DNA of 6,856 nt from an uncultured Candidatus Poseidoniales archaeon (GTDB taxonomy: Archaea; Thermoplasmatota; Poseidoniia; Poseidoniales; Thalassarchaeaceae): positions 1 to 6,856 of the forward strand of contig CATMIM010000057.1 of assembly GCA_950068635.1 (NCBI GenBank). Reading direction: 5' to 3'. The notes beneath the pieces were generated by a model. That model did no database searches. It was not told the DNA's origin and saw only the letters and a list, made by a program, of their open reading frames with translations. Positions within the stretch are counted from its first letter, which is position 1. Each line of letters opens with the position of its first letter. Positions 1 to 6,362 of this stretch are shown one piece after another. The translations under genes and the position numbers were made by a program.

Positions 1-1078
1 CCCAGTACCAGGACCGATAGGCTCGATTGGTGTATTTGGTCGCCAGAGCCCTGTCGGCTAGTCGCATCGCTCCTGAGATTCGTGAAAGGGCCTTGGATTC
101 GAAGACCGATTGATTGTTCCAGGCGAACCAAGCAATCATCTGGTCTGGATCTTTGTCGGAATTCATCAACAGTCGCGATGCTTCCTTGCCTGATCCCGAT
201 CTGTAGATGTCTCTCAGGGCTCGAAAGACATCGATCTGTGAATCCCGTTCTGAGACCTGCGCGAGGCTTCTGACCACCCCTATGTCGATGTTCTCTCCAG
301 CAACCGAGGCTGCTGCTTGCAGGTCACGGATCAGGGCCCGCAGATCGCCAGGGTTGCCCTCGAGCAGAGCCTCGAGTGCTTCTGGGTCCATGCTCAGGTT
401 CTCACCGTCGAGTACTCGGTGGGCGATTCTGCGCATGTGCAACTTGCCGACGCGCTTGAATTGGATGTTCTCAGCGTGGCGCAGGACTCGGTCGCGGTTG
501 CGCCGCCATGCCCTGCCTCTGCCCCACAGGCGCATCGGGTCGTTACAAGTCATCAGCACAGGTTGTTCGGTCACCTTTAGCAGATGGAGCAACTCTGCTT
601 TGCCACCGGAATCTCCCTTCAGAATGGCAGACTCTTCTTTTTCGGGGGAGATGGTTCGCTCGATCCTCTCATCGGAGATCTTGGCGAAGCCGCCAGAAAG
701 ATGGTCTACTTCGTCGAGCAGCACGATGGTTCTGCTGTCGGCAACCGCTCCTTCACCGAAGCTCGCTAATGACATGTGCTGCGAACCTCTGGTGGCCGTT
801 CGTCGAATCGCCGCGGCGTTGCGAGCCTCGGAGGCGTTCAACTCGATGACGTCCCAGCCGAGGTCGTTGGCGATCGCCCCGACGATGCTCGTCTTGCCGA
901 CCCCGGGTGGACCGGTGAGCAGCAATCCCCTATGGTCAGGGGTGCCACGTGTCCACGACCGCAGCCAGGAGCGAATGCGCTTGCGCGCCGCGTCGTTGCC
1001 TTCGAGTTCTGATTCAGTCTGGGGCCGATAGCGCTCGCACCAATCTGCGACTGGCTCCTCGCTGTTCGACGCCATCAT
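1..1078 (-). CDS. rfcL: Replication factor C large subunit (clamp loader AAA+ ATPase), C-terminus cut by window edge
   Basis: This is the large subunit of the archaeal clamp loader, which with the small RFC subunits uses ATP to open and load the PCNA sliding clamp at primer-template junctions. About 359 residues are visible. The N-terminus has the RFC signature ADWCERYRP (residues 11-19). Walker A GPPGVGKT is at 56-63, Walker B IVLLDEVD at 118-125, and the sensor 1 segment TCNDP at 177-181. After the AAA+ core, the segment around DPDQMIAWF and the tail YRSWYW resemble the RFC-L lid/collar boundary, which separates it from RFC-S. Between Walker B and the helix before sensor 1 there is about 25 residues of extra charged sequence (roughly 129-155). 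The start is ATG at 1078 or the adjacent ATG at 1075; the frame is open upstream, but the family N-terminus fits here. No good Shine-Dalgarno is seen. It lies about 57 bases downstream of glyS on the same strand, so co-transcription is likely. The C-terminal domain is outside the window. Confidence 0.9.
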   Translation of the reverse strand, partial: MMASNSEEPVADWCERYRPQTESELEGNDAARKRIRSWLRSWTRGTPDHRGLLLTGPPGVGKTSIVGAIANDLGWDVIELNASEARNAAAIRRTATRGSQHMSLASFGEGAVADSRTIVLLDEVDHLSGGFAKISDERIERTISPEKEESAILKGDSGGKAELLHLLKVTEQPVLMTCNDPMRLWGRGRAWRRNRDRVLRHAENIQFKRVGKLHMRRIAHRVLDGENLSMDPEALEALLEGNPGDLRALIRDLQAAASVAGENIDIGVVRSLAQVSERDSQIDVFRALRDIYRSGSGKEASRLLMNSDKDPDQMIAWFAWNNQSVFESKALSRISGAMRLADRALATKYTNRAYRSWYW

Positions 1079-1134
1079 GGTCCATCGGCGAGCGACGCCT
1101 CTTGAACCTTCATCCCGGAATTGGGGAGTCTCCG

Positions 1135-2856
1135 TCAACTGAACAGTGACGAGACGCTTCCGCGGGTGAGGTGTTCGCACAGGTCGTCTTGGCCGACCCG
1201 GATCTGCTGCTGGTCGTCACGGCGCCGCACCGTGACCGTTCCATTCTCGAGCGAGGTATGGTCGACGGTGACGGCCCAGGGTGTGCCGATCTCATCAGCG
1301 CGGGCATAGCGGCGGCCGATCGACTGGGAGGCGTCGTATTGTGATTGGATGCCGCGAATGTCGAGGAACCGCTGGTGCAGCGCGCGCGCCACCTCTCCCA
1401 TGCCATCCTTCTCGAACAGCGGCAGCACGCTGACGTCGTACGGAGCGACCCCTTCGGGGAGGTGCAGGATGACGTAGGGTTCCCCCTCCTTCACGGTCTC
1501 TTCGTGCGCGTGGTCGATGATGTGCCAGATGATGCGATCGATGCCGAACGCCGGTTCGATGACATGCGGCAGGAACCACTCCCCACGAGCGACCTCCTCG
1601 ACTCTTCGCGCCTCGACCATGTTCTCCTCGATGGTGACCACCTCCCCGCTCCCCAGGGTCAGTTCGAAGGGCAACGATTCCGGAAGTTGCTCCAGAGCAG
1701 CCAGAGCCTCGTTGACCTGACTTGCTCGATCACGGAAGGCTGGCCCGATCACTCCACCCACGGGCGCAAGGACGTCCTTGACGACCGCTCGCGGTTCGTC
1801 GAACTCACGCCAGGCGCGCAGTTCCCTGCTGCCGGTCGCCTTCTCGTGCGCTTCGAGGTCGTAGCAGCCACGATGGGCGATGCCGACAGTCTCGATCCAT
1901 CCGTAGGCGCCATGCAACTCACAGTCCCAGCAGTCGCTGGCGTAATGCGCCATCTCGTCACCTTCGTGCTGTCGGAACCGGATCCGCTCCGGGTCGCAGC
2001 CAACGGCGACGAGGAAGTCGTGGGTCAGCGCCATGAACAGGCCGACGGAGGCGTGGCGGACAACACCGGAAGCGACCGCGTCAGCGATAGTCTTGTGACT
2101 CGGGTCGGGGGTAGGGCCTTGTGTGTCCGGAACGAGGTTGAACGGGCGGTCGTTCCAAGGTGATAGGTCGTGGTCGAGTGGTGCCTCGGGGTCGATGAAA
2201 TACTCGAGTTCGGCCATGTTGAACTCCCGCTGGCGGATCATCCCCTGGCGCGGGCTGATCTCGTTGCGGTATCCTTTGCCGACCTGAACGGCACCGAACG
2301 GAAGCCGGCTGCGGAAGTGGCGGTAGAGATAGGGGAAGGTGAGGAACATTCCTTGGGCCGTCTCCGGGCGCATGTACGCCTGACGTCCGCCTCCCGTGGC
2401 GCCGATCCTCGTCGAGAACATCAGGTTCAGCGGGCGGGCGCCCTGCCAGTTCTGCTCACCGCACGACGGACAGGCCACCCCATGCTCACCAAGCAGAGCG
2501 TCGAGTTCGTCCGCTGCCAACGAGTCAGGATTCGAATGGTGGGTTTCGAGCAGATGGTCGCTGCGGAAGACCGCGTTGCAGGCAGCACATTCCGAGGCGT
2601 GGTCGTTGAACGCCCCTACGTGACCACTCGCTTCGAGCACGGAATGTGGAGTGAGGGTCGGTGAATCGATCACGACGATGTTGCCCAGTCGCAGGAAATG
2701 GTCGACCCACGCCTGCTGCACCCTCCTGAGCAGCCGACCCCCCACAGGGCCGTAGTCGAACAAGCCGGACACCCCGCCGTGAACCTCGAAGGCGGGGAAG
2801 ATGATGCCGCGGCGTTTGAGCAGAGAGAGCAGATTGCGACTCCTGTCCTCCTCCAT
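1135..2856 (-). CDS. glyS: Glycyl-tRNA synthetase, archaeal/eukaryotic-type single-chain class II enzyme
   Basis: The enzyme charges tRNA-Gly with glycine in the cytoplasm. The 573-residue protein is a full-length alpha2-type GlyRS, unlike the alpha2beta2 enzyme of many bacteria. Near the N-terminus it has the glycine enzyme's hallmark GLFDYGP (31-37). A zinc-ribbon insertion shows CAAC (C90, C93) and CPSC (C129, C132). The RPETAQG segment at 163-169 is followed by motif 2, GYRNEISPRQG with R197 and E199, then EFNMAELEYF. Motif 3 contains GIDR (438-441). From about residue 465 an anticodon-binding (HGTP) domain includes the conserved SLENGTVTVR stretch. A GTG at 2868 would add four residues, but it lies inside the ribosome binding site GAGGTGA (2865-2871), which sits 8 bases before the ATG at 2856, so I chose that ATG. 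It is divergent from the ferredoxin gene and upstream of rfcL. Identification is secure. Confidence 0.95.
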   Translation of the reverse strand: MEEDRSRNLLSLLKRRGIIFPAFEVHGGVSGLFDYGPVGGRLLRRVQQAWVDHFLRLGNIVVIDSPTLTPHSVLEASGHVGAFNDHASECAACNAVFRSDHLLETHHSNPDSLAADELDALLGEHGVACPSCGEQNWQGARPLNLMFSTRIGATGGGRQAYMRPETAQGMFLTFPYLYRHFRSRLPFGAVQVGKGYRNEISPRQGMIRQREFNMAELEYFIDPEAPLDHDLSPWNDRPFNLVPDTQGPTPDPSHKTIADAVASGVVRHASVGLFMALTHDFLVAVGCDPERIRFRQHEGDEMAHYASDCWDCELHGAYGWIETVGIAHRGCYDLEAHEKATGSRELRAWREFDEPRAVVKDVLAPVGGVIGPAFRDRASQVNEALAALEQLPESLPFELTLGSGEVVTIEENMVEARRVEEVARGEWFLPHVIEPAFGIDRIIWHIIDHAHEETVKEGEPYVILHLPEGVAPYDVSVLPLFEKDGMGEVARALHQRFLDIRGIQSQYDASQSIGRRYARADEIGTPWAVTVDHTSLENGTVTVRRRDDQQQIRVGQDDLCEHLTRGSVSSLFS

Positions 2857-2864
2857 GAAACGTG

Positions 2865-2871
2865 TCACCTC
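2865..2871 (-). promoter_or_regulatory. Ribosome binding site deciding the glyS start
   Basis: Read on the minus strand this is GAGGTGA, a strong match to the anti-Shine-Dalgarno, with 8 bases to the ATG at 2856. The alternative in-frame GTG at 2866-2868 is embedded in it and so cannot be the start served by this site. Confidence 0.7.
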
Positions 2872-2900
2872 AGGCGCACTCCAACCTCACCCGGTTCTCA

Positions 2901-2950
2901 ACCCTTGTGCGTCACCAGAGTCAAGAGGGGCCACCTGCTACCCTTGTGCG
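2901..2950 (+). repeat. 11-bp direct repeat pair in divergent spacer
   Basis: The sequence acccttgtgcg occurs at 2901-2911 and again at 2940-2950, a 39-base period. An exact 11-base match within a spacer this short is unlikely by chance. It could be a paired operator or a short local duplication; the sequence does not decide which. Confidence 0.5.
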
Positions 2951-3262
2951 ATGGGCCAAGCGATGGTTGAGATCATCGAGCCGGATTGCACGGGGTGCGA
3001 CCTGTGCATCACCCACTGCCCGTTCGAGGCGCTGCTTCCGCTCACCGAATGCGCTCCGCATCGGAAGAAGCGGGCCGTGGTCGTGTTGAACGCCGATTGC
3101 GTCGGCTGTCTGTCATGCATCGGCTCTTGTCCCACGGGTGCGCTGCGCGAGGTGACGCTGCCACCCGTGGCGGCCGCATCACCGCTGCTCAACGAACGAG
3201 ATGGAGACCCCGAGGTGGTGCCTGTGCCCCGCTGGAGCACTGACGGTGTCGGATGGGCTTGA
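2951..3262 (+). CDS. Ferredoxin-like protein with two [4Fe-4S] cluster motifs
   Basis: A small soluble electron carrier of 103 residues. Two typical cluster motifs are present: C13-x2-C16-x2-C19-x3-C23 followed by proline, and C50-x2-C53-x2-C56-x3-C60 followed by proline. In dicluster ferredoxins the first three cysteines of each motif bind one cluster and the fourth binds the other. About 26 residues rich in basic and hydrophobic residues separate the motifs, and a tail of some 38 residues after PTGAL has no recognised motif. The frame is open back to 2801, but that part overlaps the glyS start and is not ferredoxin-like. ATG at 2951 or ATG at 2963 (giving MVEIIEPDC) are the realistic starts; neither has a clear ribosome binding site, so a leaderless transcript is possible. 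The redox partner cannot be named: the neighbours glyS and the helicase give no functional clue. Confidence 0.85.
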   Translation: MGQAMVEIIEPDCTGCDLCITHCPFEALLPLTECAPHRKKRAVVVLNADCVGCLSCIGSCPTGALREVTLPPVAAASPLLNERDGDPEVVPVPRWSTDGVGWA

Positions 3263-3379
3263 ACGGCCCAGCGTTCTCCTGCGGAACGTGGTGGAAGGAA
3301 ATCCGATTATGTTTGAAAAGCGAATTGTTGATATAGCCGCTCGGTCGGCTGTCCGCCGAATTAAAAGGTCGGCGCGAAC
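3263..3379 (+). promoter_or_regulatory. AT-rich gap with possible promoter and ribosome binding site for the helicase frame
   Basis: This 117-base gap is richer in A and T from about 3300 than the surrounding genes. A TATA-like stretch, ttgatatag (3328-3336), lies about 45 bases before the helicase ATG, and aaaagg (3363-3368) could be a ribosome binding site with 11 bases to ATG 3380. An archaeal TATA box at that place would put the transcript start near 3357-3362, just before the binding site. An in-frame stop at 3362-3364 rules out a start further upstream. The promoter is inference from spacing; no experimental support is available. Confidence 0.35.
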
Positions 3380-3440
3380 ATGGTTGAAACAGTATACTTG
3401 GATTCGTACGCGGAATCCGAGTCGATATTCGCTGACTTGA
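3309..3440 (+). CDS. Small basic open frame of uncertain reality overlapping the helicase start
   Basis: A 43-codon frame begins at ATG 3309, preceded at a good distance by ggaagga (3293-3299, 9 bases before the ATG). The product would be strongly basic, with many Arg and Lys and a C-terminal RTRNPSRYSLT, and no family that I recognise. Its last 61 bases lie in another frame inside the helicase gene, and the same frame is open further upstream into the ferredoxin gene. The good ribosome binding site argues for translation, perhaps as a leader coupled to the helicase. The overlap, short length and the promoter-like sequence within it argue against. Most likely not a real gene. Confidence 0.2.
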   Translation: MFEKRIVDIAARSAVRRIKRSARTWLKQYTWIRTRNPSRYSLT

Positions 3441-5677
3441 GCCAACCCGTAGGGGACTGGTTCAAGGAGACGTTCCCTGATTTCACCGAACCGCAGAAGC
3501 TGGCGATTCCGAGCATCATCGCGGGCGAGCACATGCTGCTGTGCAGCCCCACTGGCAGCGGCAAGACGCTGACCGCGTTCCTGTCGATCCTCGACAATCT
3601 GATCCGCAAATCACTCGACGGCGAACTCGAGGAGCGGGTGTACTGCGTCTACATCTCGCCGATCAAGGCGCTGGCCAACGACATCCAGAAGAACCTCATC
3701 GGACCGCTGACAGAGATTCGTGAGCGCTTCCTGCCCAGCCGTGCCAAGGAGATCAGGGTCGGCCTAAGGACCGGCGACACGAGCCAATCCGAGCGGCAGA
3801 AGATGCTGCGCAAGCCACCTCACATCCTCATCACCACCCCGGAGAGTCTCGCTCTCACTCTGGCCGCCAAGCGCTTCCGCCCACACTACTCCAAACTCTC
3901 CTGGTTGGTGATCGACGAGATGCACAGCCTCGTGCCGACCAAGCGCGGTGTGCACCTCGCCCTGTCCCTCTCGTTACTCGACACGATCATCGAGACACCA
4001 GTGCAGCGCATCGGCATCTCCGCCACGATGGAACCGCTCGAACAGGTCGCCCACTACCTCGTCTCCTCGGACAGACGTGAAGAAGAAGGGGAAGACCAGA
4101 AAGTGTGCATCGCCAAGGTCTCGGGCGCTCGGGAACTCGACTTGGACATCATCCTGCCCCACGAGCGCTTCAACGACCCGCAGTTCGACCACAAGCAGAT
4201 CCTCGATGCGAACGTCGAGCGCATCCGCGACCTGGTCGAGGCGCATACGACCACGCTCGTGTTCGTCAACACGCGGGCGATGACCGAGGAGATCGTGTCA
4301 CGGCTCAGGCGCATCGTGGGCTGGGATGGCGATGCTATCCAAGCGCATCACGGTTCGATGGACAAGACGATTCGGCTCGATGTCGAGCAGCGCTTGAAGG
4401 ATGGAGAGCTGCGCTGCGCGATCTCGTCTTCATCGCTCGAGTTGGGAATCGACATCGGCAGCGTCGACCTCGTGGTCCAACTCGGCTCACCCGGCTCGAT
4501 CACCACGGGTCTGCAGCGAATCGGTAGGGCGGGACATCAGGTGGGGGGCGTGCCAAGAGCGCGCTTGTTGCCGACCAGTCCGCATGACCTCATTGAACTG
4601 GTTGCGTTGCAGGGGGCCATCATGGAGGGTGAGATGGACCAGCTGCGCTTCCCGGAGAACTCTCTGGACGTGCTGGCGCAGTTCATCGTCGGGCTGACCA
4701 TCATCAGAGAGCAGGACATCGACGAGGCCTACGCTCTCATCACCGCCACCTGGTCGTATCGCGAATTCCCCTACGATGATTACATCGAGGTGCTCGACAT
4801 GCTCGAGGAGGAGAATCGCATCTGGGTCGAATGGGAGGAGAATGCGTTCGGCAAGCGTGGGTATTCGCAGATGATCTACTACACCAACATCGGCACCATC
4901 GCTCCGGACAACAACTACCTCGTACTGAACACCGACGGCTCGATGATCGGCCAATTGTCCTCGTCGTTCGTGCAGAACCTACGCGGTGGGGACGTGGTCC
5001 TGCTCGGCGGCACCACCTACCGCATCCAGTCGATCCAGGGTTCGCGCGTCAACGTCTCACCAGTCACCGGTTTCCGCCCAACCGTGCCATCCTGGTCTGG
5101 TGAGGCGCAGAGTCGCAGTCCAGAGCTGTCGAGCGCAGTGCTCAGCCTGCTCGGGGCGTGCGTGACCGCCTTGAGAAGGCAGCGGGACCCGCGCAAACTA
5201 CTCACCGGCGCATATGGATTGACAAAGCCCGTTGCCAACGGTGTCGCCGTCTTCCTGGAGCAGCATCTCGCGGAATCGTTCACGGTTCCTGCTCACAACC
5301 GCATCCTGCTGGAGCAGATCTCCGGCGGAATCCCGACGTACATGGTCACCACCTGCAGAGGGAGGGCGTTCAATCTCACACTGGGCTACTTCTTCGCGGG
5401 GCTGGCCAAGGCCAACGACATCGATGTGCACGAACTGTCGTTCGATGAGAATGGCTTCCTCGTCAAACTGTCACATGAGATCGAACCAGAATCATTCCCG
5501 CATCTGTTCGCCACCAATGACCACCGTCGCTTGATCGAGACTCACCTGCTCGACACGCAGTTGTTCGCCAAACGCTTCCGCGAGGTCGCTGGGCGCAGCC
5601 TGATCGTCCCGCGGCGCGTCGGCGCCGAGGAGGTCTCCCCGCAACAGTTCCAGCAGAAGACGGAGGCGCTGTTCCGC
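3380..5677 (+). other. Truncated Lhr-like helicase portion
   Basis: This is the part of the chimeric frame assigned to the helicase. RecA-like domain 1 spans about residues 30-240 and RecA-like domain 2 about 255-400; the winged-helix and Lhr-associated domains fill 410-760. All nucleotide-binding and hydrolysis motifs are intact, so the native gene is probably functional in its source genome. Its C-terminal end is replaced by foreign sequence; known Lhr core proteins continue roughly another 100 residues beyond this point, an estimate from memory. Codon choice is GC-rich and like that of glyS and rfcL, tying it to the archaeal left part. It lies downstream of the ferredoxin gene, but the 117-base gap suggests its own promoter. 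Confidence 0.75.
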
Positions 5678-6289
5678 AACCCCATCACTGTGGAAGATGT
5701 GGTGCGGTCTCGCGTTATCTCATCTCCGTTGCATCTGATGGACTGCTGCGTAATCACCGATGGTGGCGGCGCAGTGGTTGTGGCCTCACCCGAGTTGGCC
5801 AAGAATTGCCGACACAAACCGGTCTGGGTATTAGGCGCAGGCGAAGCAGTAGCTCACCAAGGGGCCGGCAAGCGCGACCTGATGTACATCGCTGCCAAGC
5901 AGAGCCACGAGCCAGCATTCGCCATGGCCGGCGTGACCCACAAAGACATCGACATGGCAATGATTTACGACTCTTTCACCATCACCGTGATTGAAACCCT
6001 TGAAGACCTGGGTTTTTGTGAAAAGGGAGAGGGCGGACAGTTTGTGTCCAATGGCCGGATTCAGCTGGGCGGAGAATTGCCCATCAACACCGATGGGGGC
6101 GGGCTTTCTTCCAACCATCCGGGGATGCGCGGCCTGTTCTTGTTGCTGGAGGCGACAAGGCAATTACGCCACCAGTTCGAGGGTACACCCCGGCAGGTGC
6201 CGGACTGTAAGATTGCTTTATGCCACGGCACCGGAGGCGCGTTGGGCTCCAGGCACAGCGGCGGTACCGTGATTCTGGGGGTGGATTAA
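3380..6289 (+). CDS. Chimeric frame: Lhr-like SF2 helicase (N-terminal 766 residues) joined to C-terminal half of an SCP-x type thiolase
   Basis: The frame encodes 969 residues. Residues 1-766 are an ATP-dependent Lhr-family helicase, a group acting on DNA or RNA/DNA duplexes in repair. Visible motifs are the Q-motif region FTEPQ (35-39), Walker A SPTGSGKT (56-63), DEMH (179-182), SAT (214-216), motif IV LVFVNTR (293-299), motif V with LELGIDIG (353-360) and motif VI QRIGRAGH (379-386). A winged-helix and Lhr-type associated region follows, including the segment GGIPTYMVTTCRGRAF and ending in PRRVGAEEVSPQQFQQK. At about 766 the family changes without a linker to a thiolase C-terminal half. 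The helicase lacks its final part and the thiolase its first half. The ATG at 3380 is the only possible helicase start, because an in-frame stop lies just upstream. I infer an assembly or cloning chimera; a genuine fusion is improbable because both parts are incomplete. Confidence 0.85.
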   Translation: MVETVYLDSYAESESIFADLSQPVGDWFKETFPDFTEPQKLAIPSIIAGEHMLLCSPTGSGKTLTAFLSILDNLIRKSLDGELEERVYCVYISPIKALANDIQKNLIGPLTEIRERFLPSRAKEIRVGLRTGDTSQSERQKMLRKPPHILITTPESLALTLAAKRFRPHYSKLSWLVIDEMHSLVPTKRGVHLALSLSLLDTIIETPVQRIGISATMEPLEQVAHYLVSSDRREEEGEDQKVCIAKVSGARELDLDIILPHERFNDPQFDHKQILDANVERIRDLVEAHTTTLVFVNTRAMTEEIVSRLRRIVGWDGDAIQAHHGSMDKTIRLDVEQRLKDGELRCAISSSSLELGIDIGSVDLVVQLGSPGSITTGLQRIGRAGHQVGGVPRARLLPTSPHDLIELVALQGAIMEGEMDQLRFPENSLDVLAQFIVGLTIIREQDIDEAYALITATWSYREFPYDDYIEVLDMLEEENRIWVEWEENAFGKRGYSQMIYYTNIGTIAPDNNYLVLNTDGSMIGQLSSSFVQNLRGGDVVLLGGTTYRIQSIQGSRVNVSPVTGFRPTVPSWSGEAQSRSPELSSAVLSLLGACVTALRRQRDPRKLLTGAYGLTKPVANGVAVFLEQHLAESFTVPAHNRILLEQISGGIPTYMVTTCRGRAFNLTLGYFFAGLAKANDIDVHELSFDENGFLVKLSHEIEPESFPHLFATNDHRRLIETHLLDTQLFAKRFREVAGRSLIVPRRVGAEEVSPQQFQQKTEALFRNPITVEDVVRSRVISSPLHLMDCCVITDGGGAVVVASPELAKNCRHKPVWVLGAGEAVAHQGAGKRDLMYIAAKQSHEPAFAMAGVTHKDIDMAMIYDSFTITVIETLEDLGFCEKGEGGQFVSNGRIQLGGELPINTDGGGLSSNHPGMRGLFLLLEATRQLRHQFEGTPRQVPDCKIALCHGTGGALGSRHSGGTVILGVD
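5678..6289 (+). other. C-terminal half of an SCP-x/lipid-transfer-type thiolase (acetyl-CoA acetyltransferase family), 5' part missing
   Basis: About 203 residues (767-969 of the frame) match the second half of a roughly 390-residue thiolase-fold protein. The start RNPITVEDV is the typical mid-protein segment, followed by LMDCCVITDGGGAVVV (D788, C789, C790), then YDSFTITVIETLEDLGFC, and INTDGGGLSSNHPGM with the probable active-site H913, and ALCHGTGGALGS with C948 in place of the second catalytic cysteine. The N-terminal half with the acyl-accepting nucleophilic cysteine is absent, so as written it cannot catalyse thiolysis or condensation. Members of this group act in acyl-CoA or steroid side-chain metabolism, usually with a DUF35 partner, and a DUF35 gene indeed follows at 6363. 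No start codon or ribosome binding site is apparent at the join. Confidence 0.85.
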
Positions 6290-6291
6290 TC

Positions 6292-6360
6292 ATGCCTGAG
6301 TGGAACAAACCATTACCTACACCGATTTGGAACGCGTTAGTGCCTACGGAGGTTAACTAA
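6292..6360 (+). pseudogene. 22-codon mini-frame, remnant copy of a DUF35 gene start
   Basis: The frame starts two bases after the thiolase stop and ends two bases before the DUF35 ATG. Its first ten residues, MPEWNKPLPT, equal those of the DUF35 protein; the following twelve (PIWNALVPTEVN) do not continue the DUF35 sequence. It carries no zinc ligands and cannot fold as a DUF35 domain. It may be what is left of a tandem DUF35 paralogue after an internal deletion, or a trace of a mis-join between strains, or a translated leader that couples thiolase and DUF35 translation. The ribosome binding site for the next gene lies in its last codons. Confidence 0.5.
6348..6352 (+). promoter_or_regulatory. 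Ribosome binding site of the DUF35 gene
   Basis: GGAGG at 6348-6352 lies 10 bases before the ATG at 6363 and supports that start over the earlier in-frame-looking copy at 6292. It sits within the 3' end of the mini-frame, which allows translational coupling. Confidence 0.6.
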
Positions 6361-6362
6361 CC

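Larger units (their letters stand above)
2857..2950. promoter_or_regulatory. Divergent intergenic spacer between glyS and ferredoxin gene
   Basis: These 94 bases must hold the start signals of both divergent genes. The spacer is GC-rich and I see no convincing archaeal TATA box in either direction. It contains an 11-base direct repeat, acccttgtgcg, at 2901-2911 and 2940-2950; the second copy touches the ferredoxin ATG. Apart from the glyS ribosome binding site no other element is recognisable. Its promoter role is inferred from gene orientation only. Confidence 0.45.

Noticed and set aside
207..1031. Long plus-strand open frame of 274 codons
   Set aside because: It lies antisense to rfcL, which has clear AAA+ motifs; the translation is low-complexity Ser/Arg-rich and matches no family. 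It is a shadow caused by GC-rich codons.
1345..2163. Plus-strand open frame of 272 codons
   Set aside because: Antisense to glyS, whose class II motifs are unambiguous; the plus-strand translation shows no recognisable domain.
2801..2950. N-terminal extension of the ferredoxin frame
   Set aside because: It overlaps the start of glyS and its ribosome binding site and does not resemble ferredoxin; the protein starts at 2951 or 2963.
4487..4954. Minus-strand open frame of 155 codons inside the helicase region
   Set aside because: It is antisense to conserved helicase motifs V and VI and to the winged-helix region, with no recognisable protein features.
3380..6289. A new bifunctional helicase-thiolase enzyme
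   Set aside because: Each half is truncated at the join, the thiolase half lacks its nucleophile, the composition changes, and a DUF35 partner gene follows as in ordinary thiolase operons. A chimera explains this more simply.
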